Shown: one piece after another, positions 7,824-15,346 of the stretch | Layout: each line of letters begins with the position of its first letter | Position numbering within the stretch: position 1 is the first letter of the stretch | Position numbers and translations under genes: made by a program | Assembly (NCBI RefSeq): GCF_051251125.1 | Contig: NZ_JBPCZL010000013.1 | Direction: 5' to 3' (one strand) | Origin: Carnimonas bestiolae | GTDB lineage: Bacteria; Pseudomonadota; Gammaproteobacteria; Pseudomonadales; Halomonadaceae | DNA length: 64,000 nucleotides | The notes under the pieces: generated by a model | What the model saw: the letters and a program-made list of their open reading frames with translations, nothing else | What the model was told of the DNA's origin: nothing | Databases searched by the model: none

Positions 7824-8974
7824 TTCCAGAATGTATCTATTGCTTTTGATCCTACGATTTCTCCCTCGATCGGTATCCAACTGGCGTAAATTTGTGCGGT
7901 TATAGTCACGCTACTGTGGCCCATTTGGCGTGATACCCAAGCCAGTGGCTCCCCAGCTGACACCATCATGGATGCATACGTGTGACGTGTCTGATATTGA
8001 CGACGATATCGCACGTTGGCTTTCTTTAGGGCATGCGTCCACAGCGTCTTTCTCAATGCTTGGTCGCCAGTCCAAGGCTTACCATCACGTGGGTTAAGAA
8101 ACACTCTGCCGCTTTCGTGGGTGGAGCTCAACTGGAACTGCTCTTGAAGCGCCTCGATTGCCGGCGGTAGCAGGTCGATTGTGCGTGTCCCTGCAGCAGT
8201 CTTAGGCATTTCTACTCGGCCATTGGCTGCTTGTGTTAGCGCACGCTCAACGCGGCAACGCTTTCTATCAAGGTCGATGTCTCGCCACTCAAGTGCCACA
8301 AGCTCAGACGTACGTAGCCCTGTCCAAAAGGCAAACTGTATAAGTGGGCGGCCTGCTGGCGGTAATGCCGCCAAGATGGCCCCTTGCTCGTCCTTGGTGA
8401 ATGGGTCTGGCTTGTCCTTGAGAGTCTCTCCTGGTTTCACTTCCTCTTGTCGCCGGTAATGCCAGCCTGCGATGGGGTTCAGCTCTATTCTTTCGTCATG
8501 CATAGCATCATCAAGAGCCGCTCTTAGCACACTTAAAATATTGGCTATGCGTTTGTTTGAGCATCGCAGTATAGATGCAAATTCTCTGACGTGGCTGCGC
8601 TTCAATTCCAGTAGCATTAGGTGACCAAAGGCTGGGATTAAGTGGCCCTCAATGATTTTTCTATAGTCATTCGCGGTGCTCGACTTGATGGTCGGCTCTT
8701 TTTCTTCAAGCCAAAGTCGCAAGTAATTATCTATCCTGTCCTGCCTAATGAATTTTTTCGCCATTGCCGACTTGGGGAACGTCACTGCGTAGTCAAAAGT
8801 TCCATTTTCAATGGCCGAAATAATAGCGGCCCGGTGGCGGGCCGCTTTTTTCAGGTTAGCGGGGGTGGGCTCAAGCTTGATGCTCTCCCTGCACCTCTGG
8901 TTCTTATAGTAGAAGTCGATCTGAATGGTCGTTTTGCTTCTCGGCCTGACTCCTTCTGGAAACTGGTCGCCCAT
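7820..8974 (-). CDS. int: Tyrosine site-specific integrase
   Basis: This 384-residue phage integrase catalyses recombination between attP and the ssrA 3' end. The N-terminus (MGDQFPEGVRPRSKTTIQIDFYY) is the Arm-DNA-binding domain of the DUF3596 type, followed by a SAM-like core-binding domain (about 80-175) and the catalytic domain. Visible catalytic residues are Arg221 (TGLRTSEL), Arg330 in QTRHTYAS, His353 (MGHSS) and the nucleophile Tyr363 (QIYASW). The first His of the HxxR motif is replaced by Tyr, which is common in this subfamily. It reads toward attL and ends 52 bp from it. The start overlaps the excisionase gene by 124 bp. Confidence 0.95.
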   Translation of the reverse strand: MGDQFPEGVRPRSKTTIQIDFYYKNQRCRESIKLEPTPANLKKAARHRAAIISAIENGTFDYAVTFPKSAMAKKFIRQDRIDNYLRLWLEEKEPTIKSSTANDYRKIIEGHLIPAFGHLMLLELKRSHVREFASILRCSNKRIANILSVLRAALDDAMHDERIELNPIAGWHYRRQEEVKPGETLKDKPDPFTKDEQGAILAALPPAGRPLIQFAFWTGLRTSELVALEWRDIDLDRKRCRVERALTQAANGRVEMPKTAAGTRTIDLLPPAIEALQEQFQLSSTHESGRVFLNPRDGKPWTGDQALRKTLWTHALKKANVRYRRQYQTRHTYASMMVSAGEPLAWVSRQMGHSSVTITAQIYASWIPIEGEIVGSKAIDTFWK

Positions 8975-9135
8975 GCTTCGAATCCTTCCACGGATATCAA
9001 TATTCTGTTGTCTGGCGCTTTGACGTATTCACTGCCCAGTTTCCACTGGCCACGCTTCATCTTTGATCTGACAGCCTCTTCGCTATAGCCAGTCTCCTGC
9101 GCAAACTTTTCGATTGTAAGGTACCGGATTCCCAT
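8851..9135 (-). CDS. Excisionase-like DNA-binding protein
   Basis: This 94-residue protein has an N-terminal winged-helix (MerR/Xis-like) pattern: 'YLTIEKFAQETGYSEEAVRSKMKRGQW', then 'DNRILISVEGFEAW'. Such proteins lie just before DUF3596-type integrases and act as directionality factors that bend att DNA. The C-terminal 35 residues are Arg/Ser/Pro-rich and overlap the integrase start in another frame, so the end may be poorly conserved. Family assignment comes from motif and position. Confidence 0.75.
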   Translation of the reverse strand: MGIRYLTIEKFAQETGYSEEAVRSKMKRGQWKLGSEYVKAPDNRILISVEGFEAWATSFQKESGREAKRPFRSTSTIRTRGAGRASSLSPPPLT

Positions 9136-9138
9136 TTT

Positions 9139-9414
9139 CTAATACCCCGATGTTTTCCAGTGCTCGAACCTAGCTCGTATTGCCACTAGCTCCCGTACCG
9201 CTGAAGGGTTCCCGTCAATCGCGGCCCTAGATTCCACCTTGCATGCACGTCGTAGCCAACGTGCTGCATCATCTTCGGTGTGGGTTCCATCCGGTACAGT
9301 CGCGCCAAACTTGTGGCGTGCACGCCTGTCTAGGTAGAGCCTGAAATTAGGATCGGCGCACAAAACTCCCGCGGTGCGTGCGTACCTGGTACCGCGTTTA
9401 GTCGCTCGCATCAT
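9139..9414 (-). CDS. Small phage protein, unknown
   Basis: A basic 91-residue protein with many Arg residues and no recognisable motif. It sits directly upstream of the excisionase gene with only 3 bp between them, so it is in the same early transcript. A second Met lies next to the first. Function unknown. Confidence 0.5.
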   Translation of the reverse strand: MMRATKRGTRYARTAGVLCADPNFRLYLDRRARHKFGATVPDGTHTEDDAARWLRRACKVESRAAIDGNPSAVRELVAIRARFEHWKTSGY

Positions 9415-9445
9415 CCGCTGCTAACTCCTCATTCCTGTTTCCCTG

Positions 9446-9661
9446 TTAATGATAAGCGCGGCGGCGCTGTTCGATGATGTGCTGACACTCGACGCACCGG
9501 CGGGCGTAAGGGAGTGCCCGACGACGTTGGGCGGGTATCTCCTCTCCGCAGTCGATGCATTCGCCGTGATGCTCTATTTGATCTTTCATCCGGTGAGCGG
9601 CGAGAGCCCTTGTCAGGCTTTGCTCGCTTACTCTCTGTGCTCGATCACAAAAATCTGGCAT
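9446..9661 (-). CDS. TraR/DksA-type zinc-finger protein
   Basis: This 71-residue protein has a four-cysteine zinc finger, Cys35-x2-Cys38 ... Cys56-x2-Cys59 (ECIDCGEEIP ... RRCVECQ), characteristic of phage-encoded TraR/DksA relatives such as P2 Orf82. These bind the secondary channel of RNA polymerase and mimic DksA/ppGpp effects. The start at MPDF is chosen because its ATG overlaps the gpA stop (TAATG), implying translational coupling. Confidence 0.85.
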   Translation of the reverse strand: MPDFCDRAQRVSEQSLTRALAAHRMKDQIEHHGECIDCGEEIPAQRRRALPYARRCVECQHIIEQRRRAYH

Positions 9662-11814
9662 TAGAAAATTACCCCTCTTAGTTCGTCCCAATTGTCGTCG
9701 TTCGGTTGATCAGGGTGCGCATGTGCCGCATTCAACTGCGCAATGATGGCTTTAATTTCTTCGTGCTCTTGCTCGGCGTGCTCTACCTCTGCTCGGTATT
9801 CTGCGGAGGTCACAAAGTTGCGGAATCGTTGGTCTTGGAGCGCTTTTTCATCATCAGAAAGAGGCTGTGGCTCGCTGATTTTTTGCATGTGATGGGAGTC
9901 GAGCAGGTAATCGTCGATTTTCTCGGCGACTCGCCATGCGGGCAGCTCCTCCCAGCGGTTATTCACCATGATTTTGATGCGTTCGTTGGCATCTACCGGA
10001 GGTGGCCCAAATGGGCGCGTACAGTTATTCACATGAATCCAAGGCGAGCCTGCGGCCCGCTGAACCCCAACCCCTGCGCCGCTTTCAGCGGCGTTAAATA
10101 CTTCCCCAACGGCTAGCTCACGACGGTGCTTTACCTCCCATCTGTTAAATCTGGTCAGGTATTCATCACCCAGAATCTTTACACCGAAGGTCGCCTTCAC
10201 GATTTCGCCGTACTGACCGCGCGCCTTTGCATCAAGTCGATTGGTGTCTGGCCGGTCGACTGTCCACGAGCGCGCCGGTCTATCCTTCATCGGTACCATG
10301 GGACCGCCCATCAACCGCATGAACTGATCCCATTGGCCGGAATCGCATGCTGCAACTAAGCGGCGAGTAAATTCGCTGTGCGCGGGTTCGTAATCAAAGA
10401 TGAGTTGCCATTGTTTGAAGTCGTCTTCGGTGCGCTCATTCACTTTGCGCAGTTCACGCCAGACGCTGACACTCGGTAGGCCGACAAACTGGAATTGGCG
10501 AATGCCCCAAGTTGCCGCCCATGACTCGATGCGATTAGCGGCCGTGGCAATGTCATTGCCATACTGGTCCACATCACCAGCTTTGGTGTGGTTAACGCCT
10601 TTCCCTACGTACTTGGCCAAGTACGAAATGGCTCCGCCTTTTTTCTGCTCGATCTTCTCAACGTCAAAGCGGTGATACTTGGCCCCCGGCTCACTGCCAT
10701 CTTCTGCGAGCGCGTAATCGCGCATCACCTGCGTGACGTAATCGGCGCTTTCAGGCTGCACCCACAGCATTAGGTGCCAATGAGGCGTTCCATCATGGTG
10801 TGGCTCGACCACGCGCAGCCCGTAAATGCCAACATTCTCGCGGCCAAATTTAGCGCGCACCTTGGCCCACAGCTTCGTCAGGTACTTATGCGCTTGGCGG
10901 GGCGTTGCGCCGTTGTACTTGGTGTTTTTCTTGCAGCTTCCCGAGTGGACGGGGTGGTACTTGCTGGGGCATGTCCACGTGAAGAAAAGCCCCTGATGCC
11001 CAAGCCGAAGTGCCTCCGCTTCGGTATCGCGGATACGCAGCATCATTTCCGAATAGCGATGGGACGGGTTAGCAAGCCCCAGCTCCGAAAGTTCGGCCAG
11101 CGTGTATTGCTCGCCGTTCTGATTGATTGCTACGAACGCTTCTAACAGTGCGTTATTGCGCACTTTCTGTGAGCGGCGCTTAGCGAGGCTTAAATCTGAA
11201 GCGTAAACACCGGCGCGCTTATGAACGCGGCCAACGTCGCGCATTAGCTGCTCAATCCTACGGCCAGATAGCACGCGCAACCGGCGACGCCACCATCGGG
11301 AACACATGAGACGCGCGAGCCGTGAAGAGAATGACAGCGATGCGGCAGGGGCTTCTATTTGATGCCGTCGGCAAAGTCGCTCACCGACGGCCACGGCACG
11401 ACGCATTCCGGCAGTGCGGTGAATATTCACTACGCGGTGCAGGAACACGGCACGCATTGAAACCGACGCTACTGTCGTAATGAGCGGCAACTTCCGTGGT
11501 ACCAGCACAACGTTTTGTGTGTCTTCTCCGTACGCTCGCGCATATGCCATCTCAACGATGCGCGCCTGGGCTACCGCGTGATCAATCAGAGCGTCATCGT
11601 CGTGGGTAACGTTCCATGGCCCGCAGATCAGTCGTTCTGGTATTTGGCGCAGCCAGTTGTTGGCATCGCGGTAGCCGAACCTATGGGCGGATGCCTTGGT
11701 GACATAAACGCGGGCAAGATCCTCTTCCAGCAACGGAAAGCGTCCAAAAATGGCCCGTCGAAACGGTTCGCACTCTTTGGTGCCGAACGAACTGGCTTGT
11801 TCGATATAACTCAT
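9661..11814 (-). CDS. A: Phage replication initiator gpA (rolling-circle endonuclease)
   Basis: This 717-residue protein is the P2 gpA-type HUH endonuclease that nicks the phage origin and stays covalently attached to the 5' end during rolling-circle replication. Visible motifs are FFTWTCPSKYHP (277-288), the metal-binding block EPHHDGTPHWHL (337-348, with His345 and His347), and the two-tyrosine motif SYLAKYVGKG (Tyr398 and Tyr402). In P2 the origin lies inside the A gene, so it may lie here too. The stop overlaps the TraR-like gene, and the start overlaps the preceding small gene by 4 bp, so all are in one early operon. Confidence 0.95.
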   Translation of the reverse strand: MSYIEQASSFGTKECEPFRRAIFGRFPLLEEDLARVYVTKASAHRFGYRDANNWLRQIPERLICGPWNVTHDDDALIDHAVAQARIVEMAYARAYGEDTQNVVLVPRKLPLITTVASVSMRAVFLHRVVNIHRTAGMRRAVAVGERLCRRHQIEAPAASLSFSSRLARLMCSRWWRRRLRVLSGRRIEQLMRDVGRVHKRAGVYASDLSLAKRRSQKVRNNALLEAFVAINQNGEQYTLAELSELGLANPSHRYSEMMLRIRDTEAEALRLGHQGLFFTWTCPSKYHPVHSGSCKKNTKYNGATPRQAHKYLTKLWAKVRAKFGRENVGIYGLRVVEPHHDGTPHWHLMLWVQPESADYVTQVMRDYALAEDGSEPGAKYHRFDVEKIEQKKGGAISYLAKYVGKGVNHTKAGDVDQYGNDIATAANRIESWAATWGIRQFQFVGLPSVSVWRELRKVNERTEDDFKQWQLIFDYEPAHSEFTRRLVAACDSGQWDQFMRLMGGPMVPMKDRPARSWTVDRPDTNRLDAKARGQYGEIVKATFGVKILGDEYLTRFNRWEVKHRRELAVGEVFNAAESGAGVGVQRAAGSPWIHVNNCTRPFGPPPVDANERIKIMVNNRWEELPAWRVAEKIDDYLLDSHHMQKISEPQPLSDDEKALQDQRFRNFVTSAEYRAEVEHAEQEHEEIKAIIAQLNAAHAHPDQPNDDNWDELRGVIF

Positions 11815-12200
11815 GCCATGGCCTCAATGAGTGCGAGAAAGTGTTTCACCGATTCGATATCCCCGCTGTCCAGCGCCTTTCGTGCTTCGGTGGCGAGTGA
11901 GGCGCTTGGATGGGGGGCGCTTTGGCAACGGTCCTTCAGGCCGTTGGCGAAACGTCCCATGCGGCCAATGCCATCGCGAATGGCCGCTACTTCTTCTCTG
12001 TTGAAACGCTCAATGCCGTCGATGCTGCGGCGTGGCGAAATATCCGCCGCTTTCAACACGACAGACCGCTCACGCTGCATCATCGAATCCCACACCTGCG
12101 CTATGTCATCGTTTCGATGGCGCGCGTGCAGCTCATCGCGCAGTGCGATGAACTGCTGACGGCCAACGTCGGAGGCTAGGGGTACGGTCGCGCGACTCAT
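11811..12200 (-). CDS. Early phage protein, unknown
   Basis: A 129-residue charged, mostly helical protein just upstream of the gpA gene, overlapping its start by 4 bp. The start at MSRATVPL is preferred because its ATG overlaps the stop of the preceding gene (TAATG); longer in-frame starts run into that gene. No recognised domain. In P2 this position holds gene B (a helicase loader) and small orfs, but I see no similarity strong enough to name it. Confidence 0.6.
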   Translation of the reverse strand: MSRATVPLASDVGRQQFIALRDELHARHRNDDIAQVWDSMMQRERSVVLKAADISPRRSIDGIERFNREEVAAIRDGIGRMGRFANGLKDRCQSAPHPSASLATEARKALDSGDIESVKHFLALIEAMA

Positions 12201-12550
12201 TAATGCACCGTGCTCTCTGCGCGATATCGCTCCATCGCGTGCATGACGTCTGCGACGGTGAAATGAATTGGGCCGCTCGATGTTTGAATTGTGATCAAGT
12301 TGGACGTCGATCGATCTATGTCGAGCCACTCGCGGCGATTAATGCACCGATTGTCTGCGTACGCCTGCATAGCGACTCGCTGCGCCTCGGTACGGCTCAA
12401 TCCGTGCTCTACGATCAACTGCTCAATGCAGCTGTTGATGCATCCTTCTACGTCGCCGGATTCTGGCATGCGCAGGTAGTGCGTTAGCGCCGCATCGGCG
12501 GGGGCCATTTTTCGGGTATCGCGCTGGATTGAGTTAACAGTGGTGGGCAT
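12200..12550 (-). CDS. Early phage protein, unknown
   Basis: A 116-residue protein of mixed charge, coupled by TAATG to the next gene. It has two cysteines in 'GCINSCIEQL' and a C-terminal part (TSSGPIHFTVADVMHAM) that may be a small beta-alpha unit. No family recognised. It belongs to the leftward replication operon. Confidence 0.6.
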   Translation of the reverse strand: MPTTVNSIQRDTRKMAPADAALTHYLRMPESGDVEGCINSCIEQLIVEHGLSRTEAQRVAMQAYADNRCINRREWLDIDRSTSNLITIQTSSGPIHFTVADVMHAMERYRAESTVH

Positions 12551-12624
12551 GGCGTTTTCCTTTCGTAGAGACGAGTTTGGAGAGCACGCCTAATCGGCGC
12601 GCTAAAAAATGGGTTAGTTAACGG

Positions 12625-12993
12625 TTAATGAATGGTGGGGCTGTTATATAAATCTGGCGTTTTCGTTTGAGCGGCTTTCGCTGCCAACTTGCGCTCTAAG
12701 AACGGCGACAGCTTGATACCCAGCCGGACATCATCAGCGCCGGGCAACTCACACATTTGCGTCGTTTCAGTGATGTTAAAAGTGAAGTGGCCGCGCCATC
12801 CGCACGTGGCGCGCTGGCACTCAACAAGACCCGATATCAGCGCTTCAGAGATGTATTCACTAGTGCGCACTCTGACGAAAAAACCGCAGTAGGGGCATGT
12901 TAGGCGCAGGCCATTCTTCCGCTTGGAGTCGTCTATACGCACACCGGGAGCGGGGGCGTGTCTGCTTTCTCGGCGTTGAGCTGTCTGTTTCAT
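12625..12993 (-). CDS. ogr: Ogr/Delta-type late transcription activator
   Basis: This 122-residue protein has the zinc-binding signature of the P2 Ogr / P4 Delta family, Cys33-x2-Cys36 ... Cys59-x4-Cys64 (TCPYCGFF ... VECQRATCGWRG), followed by 'FTFNITETTQ'. Ogr proteins bind upstream of late promoters and contact the RNA polymerase alpha subunit. Here the gene lies in the early operon, not between D and att as in P2. A 20-bp motif before the FI, V and O operons (22178, 27747, 33537) is its probable target. The start overlaps the preceding gene by 4 bp. Confidence 0.85.
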   Translation of the reverse strand: MKQTAQRRESRHAPAPGVRIDDSKRKNGLRLTCPYCGFFVRVRTSEYISEALISGLVECQRATCGWRGHFTFNITETTQMCELPGADDVRLGIKLSPFLERKLAAKAAQTKTPDLYNSPTIH

Positions 12994-13199
12994 GGTTTGC
13001 CCCCTTTAATAACGGTTAATTCAGGGCGTTTCGCCCCTCCTATGATGGCCCCTTTTAGTGAGCCGTTGATGCGTCGTTGTAGTAGCATGTTCAGCGCTTG
13101 CTCGCGGCCTTCTAATCCGCATTGCTCGCACATCTGATCAAGCACATTGGCCAACTCTGCATCTACCACCATGCTGCTGGGCTGCTCGCTTTCGCTCAT
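12990..13199 (-). CDS. Small early phage protein, unknown
   Basis: A 69-residue protein beginning MSESEQPSS. The start is chosen for the strong GGGGG ribosome-binding site 6-7 bases upstream. A central helical segment with two cysteines (DQMCEQCGLEGREQAL) and a Gly/Lys-rich tail are visible; no domain is recognised. It lies between the two small DNA-binding-like proteins and the Ogr gene. Confidence 0.6.
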   Translation of the reverse strand: MSESEQPSSMVVDAELANVLDQMCEQCGLEGREQALNMLLQRRINGSLKGAIIGGAKRPELTVIKGGKP

Positions 13200-13256
13200 G
13201 TCCGCCCCCTTTTGCACGGTGTAATAACGGTTATCCTTATCCAAATGCTCACGGCG

Positions 13257-13469
13257 TTAGCCGTGAGTTACTGCTGTCTGGCGCGGTTTGACGGCTGACC
13301 CCGGCACGATGCCGAACTCGTCTCTTGCTTCGCGCAACGCGAGTTCGCGCAGCACTTGAGCTTTTGATGTTCCGTATAGGGCGCAGGCAGCTTCAATAAA
13401 CGCTTCTTCATGTGCGTTCAGATACACAGTGACCTTGTTCTTTCTTGCGAGAGCTGGATCGTGGTACAT
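13257..13469 (-). CDS. Ribbon-helix-helix-like small protein
   Basis: This 70-residue protein has 'KVTVYLNAHEEAFIEAACALYGTSKAQVLRELALREA', a beta strand followed by two helices as in ribbon-helix-helix DNA-binding proteins. It lies two genes before Ogr in the leftward early operon. It may act as a Cox/Apl-type early regulator, but that role is only inferred from position. Confidence 0.6.
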   Translation of the reverse strand: MYHDPALARKNKVTVYLNAHEEAFIEAACALYGTSKAQVLRELALREARDEFGIVPGSAVKPRQTAVTHG

Positions 13470-13472
13470 GTC

Positions 13473-13685
13473 TTAATGTGTCCGCTGCGATTGGTTGTTG
13501 TATTGCTCAAGGCCTAAAAGCATCAGCTTACGGGCCATTCCTGATACGGTGATCAGCTCGCTTTCAGCCAAAGCATCAACTTTCTGTTGCTCTTCTGGCT
13601 TCAGTCGCAGCCCAATCGCCTGTTTGCAAAGTCCACGCGGGGCATACTTTCGTGCCTGTCGAGAGGCGACAGCGTGAGGCTGCAT
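13473..13685 (-). CDS. Ribbon-helix-helix-like protein, first gene of early operon
   Basis: A 70-residue protein with a basic N-terminus and 'AIGLRLKPEEQQKVDALAESELITVSGMARKLMLLGLEQY', again strand-helix-helix. As the first leftward gene opposite the repressor, it occupies the position of P2 cox, which represses the lysogenic promoter and aids excision. The sequence does not obviously match Cox, so the role is inferred. Confidence 0.55.
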   Translation of the reverse strand: MQPHAVASRQARKYAPRGLCKQAIGLRLKPEEQQKVDALAESELITVSGMARKLMLLGLEQYNNQSQRTH

Positions 13686-13727
13686 GGGTTATCCTCAATC
13701 TGTGAATGTGTCAGTGTTTTGGAGTTT

Positions 13728-13746
13728 AGAACACAAATAGTGTTCT
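13728..13746. promoter_or_regulatory. Putative repressor operator
   Basis: A perfect inverted repeat AGAACAC-AAATA-GTGTTCT lies between the divergent early operon and the repressor gene, where the P2-type Pe/Pc switch is expected. TGTGA half-sites flank it at about 13701, 13747 and 13761. It is the most likely binding site for the CI-type repressor. Confidence 0.6.
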
Positions 13747-13792
13747 TGTGAATCCCAAAATGTGATTTGTTTTGTCTATCGGTATCTTTCCT

Positions 13793-14473
13793 ATGCCCGA
13801 AATGAGTTTATCGGCCAATATAATTGAGCGGATGAAACAGGCTGTGGGCGCCGCTACGGTCAAGGCTTTAGCCGATGAGTTGGGGATTTCCTCTAGCTCA
13901 ATAGGTAATTGGAAGTCTCGTGGCTCGATTCCCATAACAGAATGCATGCAGATTGCTGAAACACATAATGTGAGCCTTGATTGGCTGCTTCGTGGTCATG
14001 AGGGATCACATTTCGTGTCGAATCAAGGTCAAAAAGATTCAATTGGTGGTGATCAACCTAACGCTTCTATACCTCTCTACGACGTAGAGGGTGCTGCCGG
14101 CGCGGGTAGGGCTCTCGATCACGAGAGTGTCATCGGTAGTTTTCAACTCGATAACGATACGATTGAACAGCTAGGCATTAACGATGTGCATCTTGCAGGC
14201 GTGCGCGTGCGCGGTGACTCAATGGAGCCGACACTGACTGACAATGACTGGGTCATCGTTGACCTTGATCAGCAAAGCTACGCCCAAGGTGGCGTTTTTC
14301 TGATTTGGGTCAGTGGCGAGCTACGCATCAAGCGACTGCAGCGACTCGCTGGCGGTGCCGCGCTATTGATCAGTGACAATAAGCTCTATGACCGCGAGAT
14401 GATTACGTTCGACAAGATGCAGGAATTTTCAGTGCTAGGGCGCGTTGTACTGCGACTTGGCGAAATTTCGTAG
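13793..14473 (+). CDS. CI-type repressor with S24 autopeptidase
   Basis: This 226-residue lysogeny repressor has an N-terminal helix-turn-helix (about 12-45: 'TVKALADELGISSSSIGNWKSRGSIP') of the phage CI type, a linker with the likely Ala-Gly cleavage region (GAAGAG, about 100-105), and a C-terminal S24 LexA-like domain with catalytic Ser143 (RVRGDSMEP) and Lys180 (LRIKRL). Such repressors self-cleave on RecA activation, so this prophage should be SOS-inducible, unlike P2 itself. No ribosome-binding site is seen, so the transcript may be leaderless. ATG at 13802 is an alternative start. Confidence 0.92.
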   Translation: MPEMSLSANIIERMKQAVGAATVKALADELGISSSSIGNWKSRGSIPITECMQIAETHNVSLDWLLRGHEGSHFVSNQGQKDSIGGDQPNASIPLYDVEGAAGAGRALDHESVIGSFQLDNDTIEQLGINDVHLAGVRVRGDSMEPTLTDNDWVIVDLDQQSYAQGGVFLIWVSGELRIKRLQRLAGGAALLISDNKLYDREMITFDKMQEFSVLGRVVLRLGEIS

Positions 14474-14480
14474 GTTCGTA

Positions 14481-14825
14481 ATGCATGTAAATTACCTGGG
14501 GCCATTGCAAATGATGCTAGATAGCCCCGTTCTGGCTGGGCTATCCCCCGATTACTTCGCCCCCTCTGCTTTCGCGGTGGAAGTGCGCGCCGGTGAGGGC
14601 TGCACGGGCGCCATTATCGAGGGCGACGTGCTGATTGCTGAAGAACGAAGCTGTGCGTTGCATGATGATCTTGTGATTGTGAGAGAGGCCGACGCATATG
14701 TTCTGATGCGAGCATTCCGGGTCGGATGCCGCGTGCGCTACCTGTCGATGTGTGGAGGTGAGGGGATGTGGGGAGGGCCTGATCGGCTGCTGGGTGTTGT
14801 TGTTCGACAGATTAGACAATATTAG
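14481..14825 (+). CDS. S24/UmuD-fold protein lacking the catalytic dyad
   Basis: A 114-residue protein starting 7 bp after the repressor stop. From about residue 30 it follows the UmuD/LexA peptidase fold: 'AFAVEVRAGEGCTGAIIEGDVLIAEER', 'HDDLVIV', 'DAYVLMRAF', and a closing strand 'LLGVVVRQI'. In active enzymes the first block contains GDSM and the third VK(K/R)L; here those positions read GEGC and LMRA, so the Ser and Lys are missing. It could pair with the neighbouring CI domain or interfere with cleavage. The alignment is by eye; fold confidence is moderate and function unknown. Confidence 0.6.
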   Translation: MHVNYLGPLQMMLDSPVLAGLSPDYFAPSAFAVEVRAGEGCTGAIIEGDVLIAEERSCALHDDLVIVREADAYVLMRAFRVGCRVRYLSMCGGEGMWGGPDRLLGVVVRQIRQY

Positions 14826-14833
14826 GTGCTTTT

Positions 14834-15325
14834 ATGTCTTTTTCATACTTCAAGTATATAGACTCCAAAGGAAACCTTTCTCTGCGTAAGGTTGATGTGG
14901 TTAGTCGTAATTCATTATATTTATCCGGATATTGTTACTCTGATGATGAACTTATCGGGTTTAGAACCTTTAGAAGAGACCGTATTGCTGACTTCTTAAG
15001 TGATAGCGAATTTAACGAAGAGTTAGGCTTGCTTCCGGCAATCCCTCCCGCTGACGAAATTCAAAAAAGATCTAAATCACAAGGGCTTTCGATTCTTTTT
15101 ACAGGTTTTAAACGTGAGAGAAAGCACGAGCTTGAATTTGCAGCTGTCGAGGCAGGTTTGGTTGTCAAAAAAAGCTCTGTTAGTAAATCACTAGACTTTA
15201 TATGCGGTGGTTATAACGCAGGTCCGTCTAAACTTAAGCAAGCAGATGAATATGGCATAGTTATCTTTGATGAAGCTTCTTTTCTTGAGTTCCTTATTAC
15301 TGGTGAAGTTCCCTTAGCGGATTAA
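14834..15325 (+). CDS. WYL-like plus BRCT-domain protein (probable moron gene)
   Basis: This 163-residue protein appears to have two parts. Residues 15-55 (RKVDVVSRNSLYLSGYCYS ... GFRTFRRDRI) resemble the ligand-binding WYL barrel (YLxGYC ... xFRxDRI). Residues 86-155 look like a LigA-type BRCT domain: 'ILFTGFKRERKHELEFAAVEAG', 'SVSKSLDFICGG', 'NAGPSKLKQADEYGI', 'DEASFLEFL'. BRCT domains bind phosphate ends of DNA or phosphoproteins, and WYL domains sense ligands or nucleic acid. The gene is visibly AT-richer than its neighbours and stands between the repressor and late genes, a usual place for acquired 'moron' genes such as defence or lysogenic-conversion functions. The role is unknown. Confidence 0.7.
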   Translation: MSFSYFKYIDSKGNLSLRKVDVVSRNSLYLSGYCYSDDELIGFRTFRRDRIADFLSDSEFNEELGLLPAIPPADEIQKRSKSQGLSILFTGFKRERKHELEFAAVEAGLVVKKSSVSKSLDFICGGYNAGPSKLKQADEYGIVIFDEASFLEFLITGEVPLAD

Positions 15326-15346
15326 GTTTCCTCGTCAATATACTTG

